Under the pieces are notes generated by a model. The model made no database searches. It was not told the DNA's origin and saw only the letters and a program-made list of their open reading frames with translations. Made by a program: the position numbers and the translations under genes. Shown here in pieces: positions 29,946 through 40,315 of a stretch of DNA of 64,000 nucleotides; position 1 is the stretch's first letter; every line of letters begins with the position of its first letter. Origin of the DNA: Bordetella genomosp. 13 (GTDB taxonomy: Bacteria > Pseudomonadota > Gammaproteobacteria > Burkholderiales > Burkholderiaceae_B); assembly GCF_007679965.1 (NCBI RefSeq), contig NZ_VEHL01000003.1, positions 124,001 through 188,000 of the forward strand, read 5' to 3'.

Positions 29946-29973
29946 CTTGAATTTTCGGCTATTGTTCCCATAT
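29946..29973 (+). promoter_or_regulatory. sigma-32-type heat-shock promoter of lon
   Basis: The -35 CTTGAA (29946-29951) matches the sigma-32 consensus exactly. After 14 bases the -10 TCCCATAT (29966-29973) matches CCCCATNT at all but the first position. It lies between the clpX terminator and lon. Confidence 0.75.
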
Positions 29974-29983
29974 CAGACGTAAC

Positions 29984-30004
29984 CGATGGGCCCATCGACG
30001 TCGA
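29984..30004. promoter_or_regulatory. overlapping palindromes in the lon leader
   Basis: A 14-base perfect palindrome, cgatgggcccatcg (29984-29997), overlaps a 10-base palindrome, tcgacgtcga (29995-30004). A partial copy, cgataggccc, follows at 30002-30011. They lie just downstream of the expected transcription start and may be an operator or an mRNA hairpin. Confidence 0.45.
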
Positions 30005-30045
30005 TAGGCCCGTCTTCGATACGCCGAGTCAACCGAGGAATTCCT

Positions 30046-32487
<2,442 letters not shown>

Positions 32488-32564
32488 TCGGGCATGCATG
32501 TCGGCCACCGGCAGGTGGCCTGTCTTGCAGGGCACGCGTCGCGGCATCGTCCGCGACGCCCATG

Positions 32565-32596
32565 AAATAGCCGCTCATCGAGCGGCTATTTTTTCG
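32565..32596 (+). terminator. intrinsic terminator of lon
   Basis: An 11-bp stem (aaatagccgct / agcggctattt) with loop catcg is followed by a T-run. Confidence 0.92.
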
Positions 32597-32704
32597 TGCA
32601 GGTCATGCCTTGCGCATGGGCGGGGCATTTCGATGGCCGCCTGATTGCCGGCCGCTCACCGCGCAAGCGCTGTGTCCGGCAGTCCGGACGCCATTCCTTT
32701 CCGC

Positions 32705-33094
32705 TCAGGCGCCCAGCGCCAGGATCTTCGGCTGGCTGGGCACGATGCGCATGCCGATCGTGTTGATGCCGTTCTGGGTGTTGATCGACGTCAGCCGCGT
32801 GGTGGGCGCGCAGCGGTTCAGGTAGGTGAACGCGCCAGTGCGCGGCGTGGACGGTCCCATGACCAGGTGCGAGATCACGCCGGTGGCGATGCCGGGGTTG
32901 TCGCCGTTGGTGATGGGGGTGATCGTGAACAGGTTATGGACCGGCGCGAAGCAGTGCAGGATGTTGAAGCACACGGGTATGGCCGTGGGGCCCAGCGCAA
33001 TGTCGGGATAGGGGATCGGGATCAGCGCCGGCGGCGTCAGGCAGACGTCGGGAAAGCCCAGGTCCACGCCGAACATCTGTGTGTTGGTAAACAT
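32705..33094 (-). CDS. DUF4150 PAAR-like spike-tip protein
   Basis: DUF4150 proteins are PAAR-like caps that sit on the VgrG spike tip of type VI secretion systems. The 129-residue protein begins MFTNTQMFGVDLGFPDVCLT and has the family's Pro-rich strand pattern (PPALIPIPYPDIALGP) and cysteines that could bind metal. Many relatives carry a C-terminal toxin; this one ends right after the PAAR-like domain. It is the last gene of the vgrG operon, starting 10 bases after the upstream stop, whose TAG lies inside the AGGAGA ribosome-binding site. Confidence 0.85.
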   Translation of the reverse strand: MFTNTQMFGVDLGFPDVCLTPPALIPIPYPDIALGPTAIPVCFNILHCFAPVHNLFTITPITNGDNPGIATGVISHLVMGPSTPRTGAFTYLNRCAPTTRLTSINTQNGINTIGMRIVPSQPKILALGA

Positions 33095-33104
33095 GTGTGG
33101 TCTC

Positions 33105-34166
33105 CTAAATGCTGTTGCCGTGGCCGGCGCTCCAGAGCTCTGCCTCGTACAGCGCGGGATCGGTCGCCAGCACGCCGGGGCGCCTGAGCAATGCATCCGA
33201 GTCCATCAACGCCCGGTGGAACTTGGTCCGGCTGAAGGCCGACTTGGCGAAACTGCTGCCGTTGACGTCGGCATATGAGAAATCCGTGTACTCCAGGTCG
33301 CAGTCGTCGAACCGCGCGTCCTTCAGCAGCGCCTTGTGGAAGACCGCCTGCTTCAGCGAGGTGCCGGTGAAATCGGCGTGGTCGGCCTCGCACTCGACCC
33401 ATAGCGACGCATCCAGCCGGGCGTTCCTGAACGACGCGCCGGCCGCCTTGGCATAGGGGAACAGCGCATTGTTCGCGCTGGCCGAGTCCAGCCGCGCCCC
33501 GGCCAGGTCGCAGCCCTTGAAGCTGCTCTGCGTCAGGTCGCTGCCCGTTAGGTCCACGCCGTGCAGGTTCGCATCGATGAACTGGCACATCACCATGGAC
33601 TGGCGCGGCATCCGCAGGCCGTGCAGGTCGGATTCGAAGAACACGGTCTTCTCGAACGCCACGTCCTCGAATTCGCAGGCGCTCAGGTCGGCCTGGTGGA
33701 ACGTGAACTGCGAGAACGTCATCGACTCGAAGCGCGTGCGGTCCAGCCGCGAGCAGAAGAACACGGCGTGGTCGTTAACGATGTCGTTGAACACGGCGTC
33801 CGTCAGCGTGCAGTGGCGCAGGGTGGTGAACCCCAGGTTGCTGTCCGACATCCGGACGGCCGAGAGGTCGCAATCGTTCAGGATGGCGTGCGTCAGGGCC
33901 ACGCGCGTGTAGCGTCCATCGCCCATCCGGCATTCGTTGAAGATGGCCTTCTGCAGCGTGCAGTCCTTGAAGACGGCGCCGGTGAAGTCGCAGCCGGTGA
34001 AGGTGGCCTCGGCCAGGTTGCAGCCGTCGAAATCGCAGGCGGAAAAATCGACGTGATCGAAGCTCGTCGCGGACAGGTCGGCGCCAGCCAGGCGCAGGCC
34101 GGCGAAGCGCTGGTCCGAGACCGGTTCGCCGTACTGGGTCTTCTCGAGCAGTTCGTCCAGGGTCAT
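33105..34166 (-). CDS. pentapeptide-repeat protein
   Basis: This 353-residue protein is almost entirely pentapeptide repeats (A(D/N)LxX pattern), for example LRLAGADLSATSFDHVDF, FTGCDFTGAVFKDCTL and ADLSACEFEDVAF, spanning about residues 24-335. Such repeats fold into a right-handed quadrilateral beta-helix. No catalytic motif is seen. It starts with a 1-base overlap (TGATG) on the upstream DUF2169 gene, whose C-terminal half has the same fold. In T6SS islands such proteins are found beside DUF2169 adaptors, but their role is not settled. It could be a structural adaptor or a DNA-mimic-like protein. Confidence 0.88.
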   Translation of the reverse strand: MTLDELLEKTQYGEPVSDQRFAGLRLAGADLSATSFDHVDFSACDFDGCNLAEATFTGCDFTGAVFKDCTLQKAIFNECRMGDGRYTRVALTHAILNDCDLSAVRMSDSNLGFTTLRHCTLTDAVFNDIVNDHAVFFCSRLDRTRFESMTFSQFTFHQADLSACEFEDVAFEKTVFFESDLHGLRMPRQSMVMCQFIDANLHGVDLTGSDLTQSSFKGCDLAGARLDSASANNALFPYAKAAGASFRNARLDASLWVECEADHADFTGTSLKQAVFHKALLKDARFDDCDLEYTDFSYADVNGSSFAKSAFSRTKFHRALMDSDALLRRPGVLATDPALYEAELWSAGHGNSI

Positions 34167-36910
34167 CACGAGGCCTTTGCCTGCCGCAGGGGATACAGGT
34201 TCACTTCCTTCTTGTACGCGCCATCCAGTGCCGTGCTGTCGTCCATCTTGCCCAGGGCGAAATTGGTGCGGAACAGGTTGGCCACGCTGAGGTCGGCGTG
34301 CCGCAGGTCGGCCGCCTTGAAGTCGCTGCCCATCAGGTTCGCGTGGGAAAGGTCCGAATGCACGAGCGTGGCCCGCGTGTACAGGCTGTTGGCGGCGCGG
34401 CTGTTGCGCAGGTTCGCGTTGCTGAGGTCCGCCAGGGAGAAGTCGCACAGCTCGATGCGGGCGTCCTCGAAGTTCACCGACTGCATCGGCGTCTCGCGGA
34501 AGTTGCACTGCTTGAGGCTGGACGACTCGAACGAGCAGGCGTCCAGCCGGGTCTGGTGCACGAACGCGGTGTTGCTGATCTGGCAGCGATGGAAGAACAC
34601 GCTGGACAGGGTCGTGATGAAGAACGAGCCGCCGTCCAGGTGGGCGCCGTCGAACACCGTGTCGGCCAGCCTGCCGTTCTGGAACGACACCTTTTCGAAG
34701 CGCACGTCCTCGAGGCGGCAGTCCGACAGGTCGGCCTCGTTGAAGATGCTCATGCGGAAATGGGCGCCGCCCAGCAGTCGGCATTTCAGCAGGCGCACCT
34801 TGTTGGGCATCAGCGAGTCGAACAGGCCGCCCTGGATCACGCATTCCTCGAAGTCCGCGTTCTCGATCACCGATTCCTTGAATGCGCAGTTCTCGAAGCA
34901 CACGTTGTACAGCTTGGCCAGCGACAGGTTGGCGCGTTCGAAGGTGCAGTTCACGAACCTGCTGTTGGACAGGTCGGCGCGCGCCAGCACGCACTCCGTG
35001 AAATCGCAGTCCCGGAAGGTGCAGTCGGACAGGTCGCTGTTCTCCAGGAACGAGCGGCTGAAGTCGGCGTTCTCGAAGCCGAGCTTGGGCAGGGCGCACC
35101 CGGTCAGGTCCAGTTCCGACAGCGATTCGCCGCGCTGGTATTTTTCCTGCACCAGTTCGCGGATGATGCGGTTCTGCTCGGTGTCCAGCTTCAGGGCGGC
35201 ATCCTGCCAGTGCGCCGAATACAGATAGCTCTTGTGCAGCAGCGGCTTCATCGAGCGCATCTGGCGCTGGAAGGCGGGCTCCTGCGTCCAGGCCGTGGCC
35301 TCGCTCGTGTTCGTCTGCGGGTTCCTCTTCACGAACTCCGCATACTCGGGCGGCTGCCTGTAGTCCGCGGGCGCCAGCGGCTCGGCGTCGCCGACCAGCT
35401 TGCCGAGCAGGCTGAAATCGACCTCGCCGGTGCCGGGCTTGACCAGCGACGCCAGCATGTCCGGCTGGCCCAGCAACTCCAGCAGCGCCTTGGGCGGGCC
35501 GGAGGGCCGGCTGTCGGTGTCGGGCACGGGCATGCCCTGTCTTTCGTACTGCGCCTTCAGGTCCGCGCTCTGGCGCTCGAGCTGTTCCTTCAGCCTGGCG
35601 GCTTCCTCTTTCTGCTTGGCCATCTCCCTGGCCAGTTCGGGCAGGTCGCCCGGGCCGTAGCGGCGCTCCGGTCCGTGCAGGTCGGGCAGGAATTCGTCCG
35701 GATCCTGGCCGTAGCTGGCGATCTCCTGGCGTTGCTGCGCGACCATCCTGTGCTTGTACAGCTGCGACTTGATCCAGGTCGGCGTCTGGTACACGGCATC
35801 GGTGTCGACGTACACGGAACCCAGGATCGACGCGGTGATCAGCTCGTCGTCGCACATCACGTGCATGCCGCCCGTTTCCGGGTCCTCGCGCAGGCGCATG
35901 ATGTCCGCATAGTGCTCCGCCGGCCGTTCGGCGCCCTGGGCTTCCAGCGCGGACATCAGGCTGAGCACGTCGCTGGCGTCGTCCTCTTCCACCTCGATGT
36001 TGCCGTGGTAGATCAGCAGCACTCTTTCCTGGTGGGGCACGAACCAGGCCGTCGTGGCGCGCATTTCGACTTCGTCGATGGCGGGCGCCTGGCCGTCCGC
36101 CGCCTTCCTGCGGATGAAGGCCCGCGCGTGCCAACGCGGCAGCGTGCCTTCCCAGCACCGCAGGGCAGGGTGCATGTTCCAGATGGCAAAGGCCTCGCCC
36201 AACGGCAGCTCGGCGCGGTCAGGCCAGCGCTGGTCGGGCTCGGCGGCATTGAAGATCAGGGGATTCATGTCCGGGAAGAAGCCCGGAAACTCTTCCATCT
36301 TCCAGCGTTCGGAATACGTGCCCATCAGCCCGAAGCGCCGCGGGTACATCATGTTGATGGGGCCGAGGCTGTAGGGCGTGCCGTTGCGCTGGCCGCGCTG
36401 ATAGCGGTCGGTGCCATGCTCGATGTTGGGATAGCGCACCAGCCTCTGGCCGTTGACGTCCACGGGCTCGATGCCCGTGCCCGCGGGGTTCTCGGCGAAG
36501 GCCGGGCCGCCGAACGCGCGCGACCAGCTCATCGGCATGCTGTCGAAGGGCGCCGGATCGGTCGGACGGTCGCCGATCAGGTAGCGGTCGCCGAATACCA
36601 GCAATTCCTTCTGCAGGCCGCCGACCTCGGCGCGCACCATCACCTTCGTCTTGTCGTCCTGATGGGCGGTGTAGGCATGGCCGCCCACCAGGAACTCGGG
36701 CACGGTCTTGGGCAGTACGTGGTCGATGACGCCGTCGCAGTCCAGCTCGGGCATCACTTCGCGCCAGACTTCCATGTCGGTCAGCAGCTTGGGCGCGCGC
36801 GGGTCTCGCAGGTCGGCCAGCGCGAAGATCGCCACGGACAGGAAATTGCGCTTGCGCCAGGAATAGGGGCGATGCAGCGAGGTCAGGCGGAACGGCTTGA
36901 TGGTTTTCAT
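34166..36910 (-). CDS. DUF2169 adaptor fused to pentapeptide-repeat domain
   Basis: The 914-residue protein begins MKTIKPFRLTSLHRPYSWRK. Residues about 1-370 are a DUF2169 domain (for example YLIGDRPTDPAPFDSMPMSW and RRFGLMGTYSERW), a family known as chaperone/adaptors for loading T6SS effectors and PAAR proteins on VgrG. Residues about 425-465 form a charged coiled coil. From about 597 to 900 there are pentapeptide repeats (LTGCALPKLGFENADF onward) with frequent Cys at turn positions. The end is basic. It is co-transcribed 20 bases after the DUF3592-like gene and overlaps the next pentapeptide gene by 1 base. Confidence 0.85.
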   Translation of the reverse strand: MKTIKPFRLTSLHRPYSWRKRNFLSVAIFALADLRDPRAPKLLTDMEVWREVMPELDCDGVIDHVLPKTVPEFLVGGHAYTAHQDDKTKVMVRAEVGGLQKELLVFGDRYLIGDRPTDPAPFDSMPMSWSRAFGGPAFAENPAGTGIEPVDVNGQRLVRYPNIEHGTDRYQRGQRNGTPYSLGPINMMYPRRFGLMGTYSERWKMEEFPGFFPDMNPLIFNAAEPDQRWPDRAELPLGEAFAIWNMHPALRCWEGTLPRWHARAFIRRKAADGQAPAIDEVEMRATTAWFVPHQERVLLIYHGNIEVEEDDASDVLSLMSALEAQGAERPAEHYADIMRLREDPETGGMHVMCDDELITASILGSVYVDTDAVYQTPTWIKSQLYKHRMVAQQRQEIASYGQDPDEFLPDLHGPERRYGPGDLPELAREMAKQKEEAARLKEQLERQSADLKAQYERQGMPVPDTDSRPSGPPKALLELLGQPDMLASLVKPGTGEVDFSLLGKLVGDAEPLAPADYRQPPEYAEFVKRNPQTNTSEATAWTQEPAFQRQMRSMKPLLHKSYLYSAHWQDAALKLDTEQNRIIRELVQEKYQRGESLSELDLTGCALPKLGFENADFSRSFLENSDLSDCTFRDCDFTECVLARADLSNSRFVNCTFERANLSLAKLYNVCFENCAFKESVIENADFEECVIQGGLFDSLMPNKVRLLKCRLLGGAHFRMSIFNEADLSDCRLEDVRFEKVSFQNGRLADTVFDGAHLDGGSFFITTLSSVFFHRCQISNTAFVHQTRLDACSFESSSLKQCNFRETPMQSVNFEDARIELCDFSLADLSNANLRNSRAANSLYTRATLVHSDLSHANLMGSDFKAADLRHADLSVANLFRTNFALGKMDDSTALDGAYKKEVNLYPLRQAKAS

Positions 36911-36930
36911 GGGCCTGGGCGCCGGCGCCC

Positions 36931-37353
36931 TCAGAACTGCAGGAGGAATTGATCGGTGTTCTTGGGGTCGACCAGGATGGAGATCCGCTTGCCCGGACGC
37001 ACGGACGCCAGGGCCTGGTAGGGAATGGGCTGCTTCACTTCGTGCGAATGCTCTTTCCCGTTGACGGAATACCTGACGTTGACGCGCATGACGGGCACTT
37101 CGTTCACGTACGACGAGGTCTCCTGGACGCTGACGATGGAACCCTGCGCCCGGACCCCTTCCTTGTCCAGGCGCGCCAACAGCGCGTCCTGGCGGACGTA
37201 AGGGTGCAACATGAACAGGTAGATCCCGCCGACCACCAGGGCGCTGAACAGCATGCCGCCGGCCGTGCCATAGTCCGCGCTGTACGCAGCCCAGGCCGCC
37301 CAGATCAACAGGGCGGCCGTCAGCGTGATCATCAGGTATTTGACCCACTGCAT
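36931..37353 (-). CDS. DUF3592-like small membrane protein of the vgrG operon
   Basis: This 140-residue protein has two hydrophobic segments at the N-terminus (about 5-25 and 30-50) and then a soluble beta-rich domain (GSIVSVQETSSYVNEVPVMR and VKQPIPYQALASVRPGKRI) typical of DUF3592-type proteins. Its function is unknown. A GGGAGAG ribosome-binding site lies in the 10-base gap after vgrG. Its place in the operon suggests a membrane-bound accessory or immunity role, but that is inference. Confidence 0.78.
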   Translation of the reverse strand: MQWVKYLMITLTAALLIWAAWAAYSADYGTAGGMLFSALVVGGIYLFMLHPYVRQDALLARLDKEGVRAQGSIVSVQETSSYVNEVPVMRVNVRYSVNGKEHSHEVKQPIPYQALASVRPGKRISILVDPKNTDQFLLQF

Positions 37354-37363
37354 CCGTCTCTCC

Positions 37364-39718
37364 CTAGGCGTGGCTCTCGAGCGCGGACACGCGGTTGTCC
37401 AGGGTGCTGATGTTGTTCTTCACCCCGTTCAGGTCCTGCTTGATGCCGCTTTGCGCCATCTTGACGCCCCGGGTGATGCGCGCCAGCGCGGCGGTACGGG
37501 AGCGGGCGACCGCCACCCCGTTCTCGATGCCGACCAGGCGCTGTTCGGTGGCCGCCAGCTTGGCCTTCTGGCCTGCGGTCGACAGGGTCTTGCCGACCAC
37601 GGTGGCCGACGCGCCGTTCAGGGTGAAGCTCGCGCCGTTGGTCGACACGCTGACGGGCGCCATCGAGATATTGGGCGCGGCATACAGTGAAGTGTTCGTG
37701 CCGACCACCGCCGTGAATTTCGCGCCGATCGTCGTGTCGAACGAGCTGCCCTTGACCGACTTCCAGAAGCGACCGGACTCGATCTTCATCTCGCCCAGAA
37801 CTTCCGTGCTTTGGTCCGCCTGCACCTTCAGGTCGTGGTTGGCCGTGACCAGTTGCGTGAGGGTCGTGTTGTAGGTGTGCAGGGCGGCCTGCTGCACCGT
37901 GATCTCCTGCCGCGCTTCGGTGATCCGCTTTTCCAGGCCGGTGACCGTCTTGGTGAACTGTCCTTGGAAGGTCTGCGTGGCGTCCTTCATCACGGTGATC
38001 TTCTGCTCGGCCTTCACCAGGCGCTCTTCCATCCGCTTGATGGTGGTCTTCAGGTCCTCGCCCACCTCGATGGTGTGGTTGCAGCCGATCGTCTGCGTGT
38101 GGTTCTTGCCGACGGTATGCGTGTGGTCCACGCCGACGTTCTGGCAGTGGTTGTTGCCGACGTGGTGGTCGTGGTCGTTCACCACGTCGTTGAGCATGTT
38201 GCGCTGGGCGCGCGTGTGGAACAGCTCCAGGCCCAGCTTGTCGTCGAAGATCATGCGGTTGGACATGGACGGATCGCCATGCACCGACTGGCTGCGGAAA
38301 CCGCTCTGCGTGGCGCTGGCGGGCAGGTCGACGGGCGGCATGTTGTTGCCGTTGTAGACGCGGCCCAGGATCAGCGGACGGTCCGGGCAGCCGCCGATGA
38401 AGTCCACCACGACCTCGTCGTTGATGCGCGGCAGTTGCAGGCCGCCGAAGCCGCCGCCCGCCCACGGGCTGGAGACGCGCACCCAGCACGAGCTGTTCTC
38501 GTTCTTCTGGCCGTAGCGGTCCCAGTGGAACTGCACCTTGATGCGCCCGTACTCGTCCGTCCAGATTTCTTCGCCGGCGGGACCCACGACCTTGGCGGTC
38601 TGCGGGCCGTGCGTATGGGGAACCGGCGAGGTGCGCGGAGCGCGGTACTGCTGGCTGGTGGGCAGGACGACGAACGACGTTTCCCAGAAGAACTCGGAAC
38701 CCGAACCCGTCGAATGGCCGCCGGAGTTCATGCGGTAGTTGGCCGACACGACCAGGTATTCCCTGTTCTCGGCCGCGCGGGGATGGTTCTTCAGCGTGAA
38801 CAGGTAGCCCGGCGCGATCTTGCGCGCCGACCCCATGCCGCGTCCCTGCTTGCGATGGGTCTGCAGTTCCTGCAGGCGGATCTTCGAGTACTGCTCGGCC
38901 TGGTCGGGCTCCTGGAAGCCGCCTTGCCATTCGTACATCTCCAGGTTGCCGCTCTGGGACCCGCCCGGCTGGCGCGACACCGCGTCCAGGCTGGCGCCGG
39001 GCTTGATCGGGTCGTAGTCCACGGTGGCGTAGCTGTCTGGCGTGATCGCGGCCGCGACTTCCCACATCGAGATGTATTCGTCCTGCGGCGTGACCAGGCG
39101 GTCCGGCCCGTAGTAGGGGATGTCCTCGTAGCCCGCCTGCTGGTCGTGCGAGCCCACGTCGTCGATCATGACCAGCGTGTGCTGACCCTTGTCGTGCTTG
39201 AAGTAGTAGTAGATGCCTTCGTGCTCCATCAGGCGGCTGATGAAAGCGAAGTCGGTCTCCTGGTACTGCACGCAGTATTCCCAGGTGCGGTAGCTGCCGG
39301 TCAGCTTCGATTCGAAGGCGAACCCGTGTTCGGCCAGCACTTCGTTGATGACGTCCGGGATGGTCTTCTTCTGGAAGATCTTGCTGTCCGACGTCTGGGT
39401 CAGGTACCAGAGCCAGGGGCGCACCGTGGCGCGATAGATGTAGTGGCGCGAGGTGCCGCTTTCGCGGCCGATCATTTCGCAGCGGGTGACGTGGCCGTCC
39501 AGGAAGCGCGAGCCGGCCTGCGTTTCCATCTCCAGCGTCAGCGGCTTGCCCAGCAGGGCGTCCAGGTCCAGGTTGTAGTTGTCGGCGATCAGTTCGACGT
39601 CGAATTCGAACAGCCGCGACAGGCCTTCGGAGCCGGTCATGCTGCGGAAGGCCAGTTGGCCTTCCAAGGGCGTATGCGCAACGATGGCGCGGTATTGGAT
39701 GGTATCCGGTACGTCCAT
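37364..39718 (-). CDS. vgrG: type VI secretion spike protein VgrG (TssI)
   Basis: VgrG trimers form the puncturing spike of the type VI secretion system. The 784-residue protein has a gp27-like N-terminal part (about 1-370; SRLMEHEGIYYYFKHDKG is diagnostic), the gp5 OB domain (EYGRIKVQFHWDRYGQ and SCWVRVSSPWAGGGFG, about 395-440), then the His-rich repeat region (about 510-560, VG-N/D-H-T/Q). Residues about 560-784 are an extension with two coiled-coil stretches around a beta-rich core. GAGGG lies about 7 bases before ATG 39718; the ATG at 39769 is an alternative. It heads the five-gene operon. No other T6SS structural gene is nearby. Confidence 0.95.
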   Translation of the reverse strand: MDVPDTIQYRAIVAHTPLEGQLAFRSMTGSEGLSRLFEFDVELIADNYNLDLDALLGKPLTLEMETQAGSRFLDGHVTRCEMIGRESGTSRHYIYRATVRPWLWYLTQTSDSKIFQKKTIPDVINEVLAEHGFAFESKLTGSYRTWEYCVQYQETDFAFISRLMEHEGIYYYFKHDKGQHTLVMIDDVGSHDQQAGYEDIPYYGPDRLVTPQDEYISMWEVAAAITPDSYATVDYDPIKPGASLDAVSRQPGGSQSGNLEMYEWQGGFQEPDQAEQYSKIRLQELQTHRKQGRGMGSARKIAPGYLFTLKNHPRAAENREYLVVSANYRMNSGGHSTGSGSEFFWETSFVVLPTSQQYRAPRTSPVPHTHGPQTAKVVGPAGEEIWTDEYGRIKVQFHWDRYGQKNENSSCWVRVSSPWAGGGFGGLQLPRINDEVVVDFIGGCPDRPLILGRVYNGNNMPPVDLPASATQSGFRSQSVHGDPSMSNRMIFDDKLGLELFHTRAQRNMLNDVVNDHDHHVGNNHCQNVGVDHTHTVGKNHTQTIGCNHTIEVGEDLKTTIKRMEERLVKAEQKITVMKDATQTFQGQFTKTVTGLEKRITEARQEITVQQAALHTYNTTLTQLVTANHDLKVQADQSTEVLGEMKIESGRFWKSVKGSSFDTTIGAKFTAVVGTNTSLYAAPNISMAPVSVSTNGASFTLNGASATVVGKTLSTAGQKAKLAATEQRLVGIENGVAVARSRTAALARITRGVKMAQSGIKQDLNGVKNNISTLDNRVSALESHA

Positions 39719-40185
39719 GACATCCCTCGTGTGCCAGTGCGGCATTCCACCGAATGGCCGCTCCATCATCCTCGATGATGGCTGTTGTTATCAGGGTGGC
39801 GCGCGTGCGCGGGCGTAGGCCGCCGTTGCACCGAAGGCGCAATTAATAACCCGGGGGGCAGGCAGGCCATATGTGTGAATGAGCCATTTTGTTAAAAAAC
39901 ATGAATGGCCGGATTCAGGCCGGCGCGGGGACTTCGCGACATTGATCTGGGAGGCACGTCAACGAAGGATTGCGCCTATGGACGCAGGAGGTCGGAAGGC
40001 GCGGTTCGGGGCGAACGCAATTGCTGTGCCTGACGAGCCCGCTCTGGGATGGAATGGGGACTGCGCGGGCCTGTACTTTTTATTGCACTTTCCTTACAGG
40101 GATGCGCAACGCCGCCGAGGCCGACCGTGGTCGCCCACCGCCAGACGCGGCCGTGCACGGCGGTCGGGACAGCGGGCTGCTCCGG
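39719..40185. other. intergenic region upstream of vgrG
   Basis: The 467 bases between divergent-looking vgrG and the tctC 3' end hold no firm gene. An 8-bp inverted repeat (39763-39781) and an AT-rich patch (about 39840-39905) probably belong to vgrG control. A weak lipoprotein-like reading at 40049 is listed separately. Confidence 0.5.
39763..39781 (-). promoter_or_regulatory. inverted repeat in the vgrG leader
   Basis: ccatcatc (39763-39770) and gatgatgg (39774-39781) form a perfect 8-bp stem with loop ctc, 45 bases upstream of the vgrG ATG. It may be an operator or a leader hairpin. Confidence 0.45.
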
Positions 40186-40315
40186 TCATTCGATGCGCGC
40201 GCCTGCCGCCTTGACGACGTCGGCGGACCGTTTCCAGTCGTCCTTCAGGAGAGCCTGGAACTGCGCCACGGGCAGGGATCCGGCTTCGACGCCCAGGCTG
40301 GCCAGCCGCTTCTGA
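40049..40315 (+). CDS. possible small lipoprotein (weak)
   Basis: A plus-strand frame of 88 codons begins MEWGLRGPVLFIALSLQGC. The hydrophobic stretch ends in LSLQGC, which resembles a lipobox with the cysteine at residue 19, followed by ATPPRPTVV. The last 130 bases lie antisense to the 3' end of the tctC gene, which is unusual and lowers confidence. It could be a degenerate Rz1- or entericidin-like gene or chance. Confidence 0.2.
   Translation: MEWGLRGPVLFIALSLQGCATPPRPTVVAHRQTRPCTAVGTAGCSGHSMRAPAALTTSADRFQSSFRRAWNCATGRDPASTPRLASRF

Noticed and set aside
29986..30045. Longer lon start at ATG 29986
   Set aside because: It lies about 12 bases after the sigma-32 -10 box inside the palindromes and has no ribosome-binding site; ATG 30046 has GAGGA.
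39879..40214. 111-codon plus-strand frame upstream of vgrG
   Set aside because: The composition is random-like, Arg/Gly-rich at the end, and it runs into the antisense of the Bug gene.
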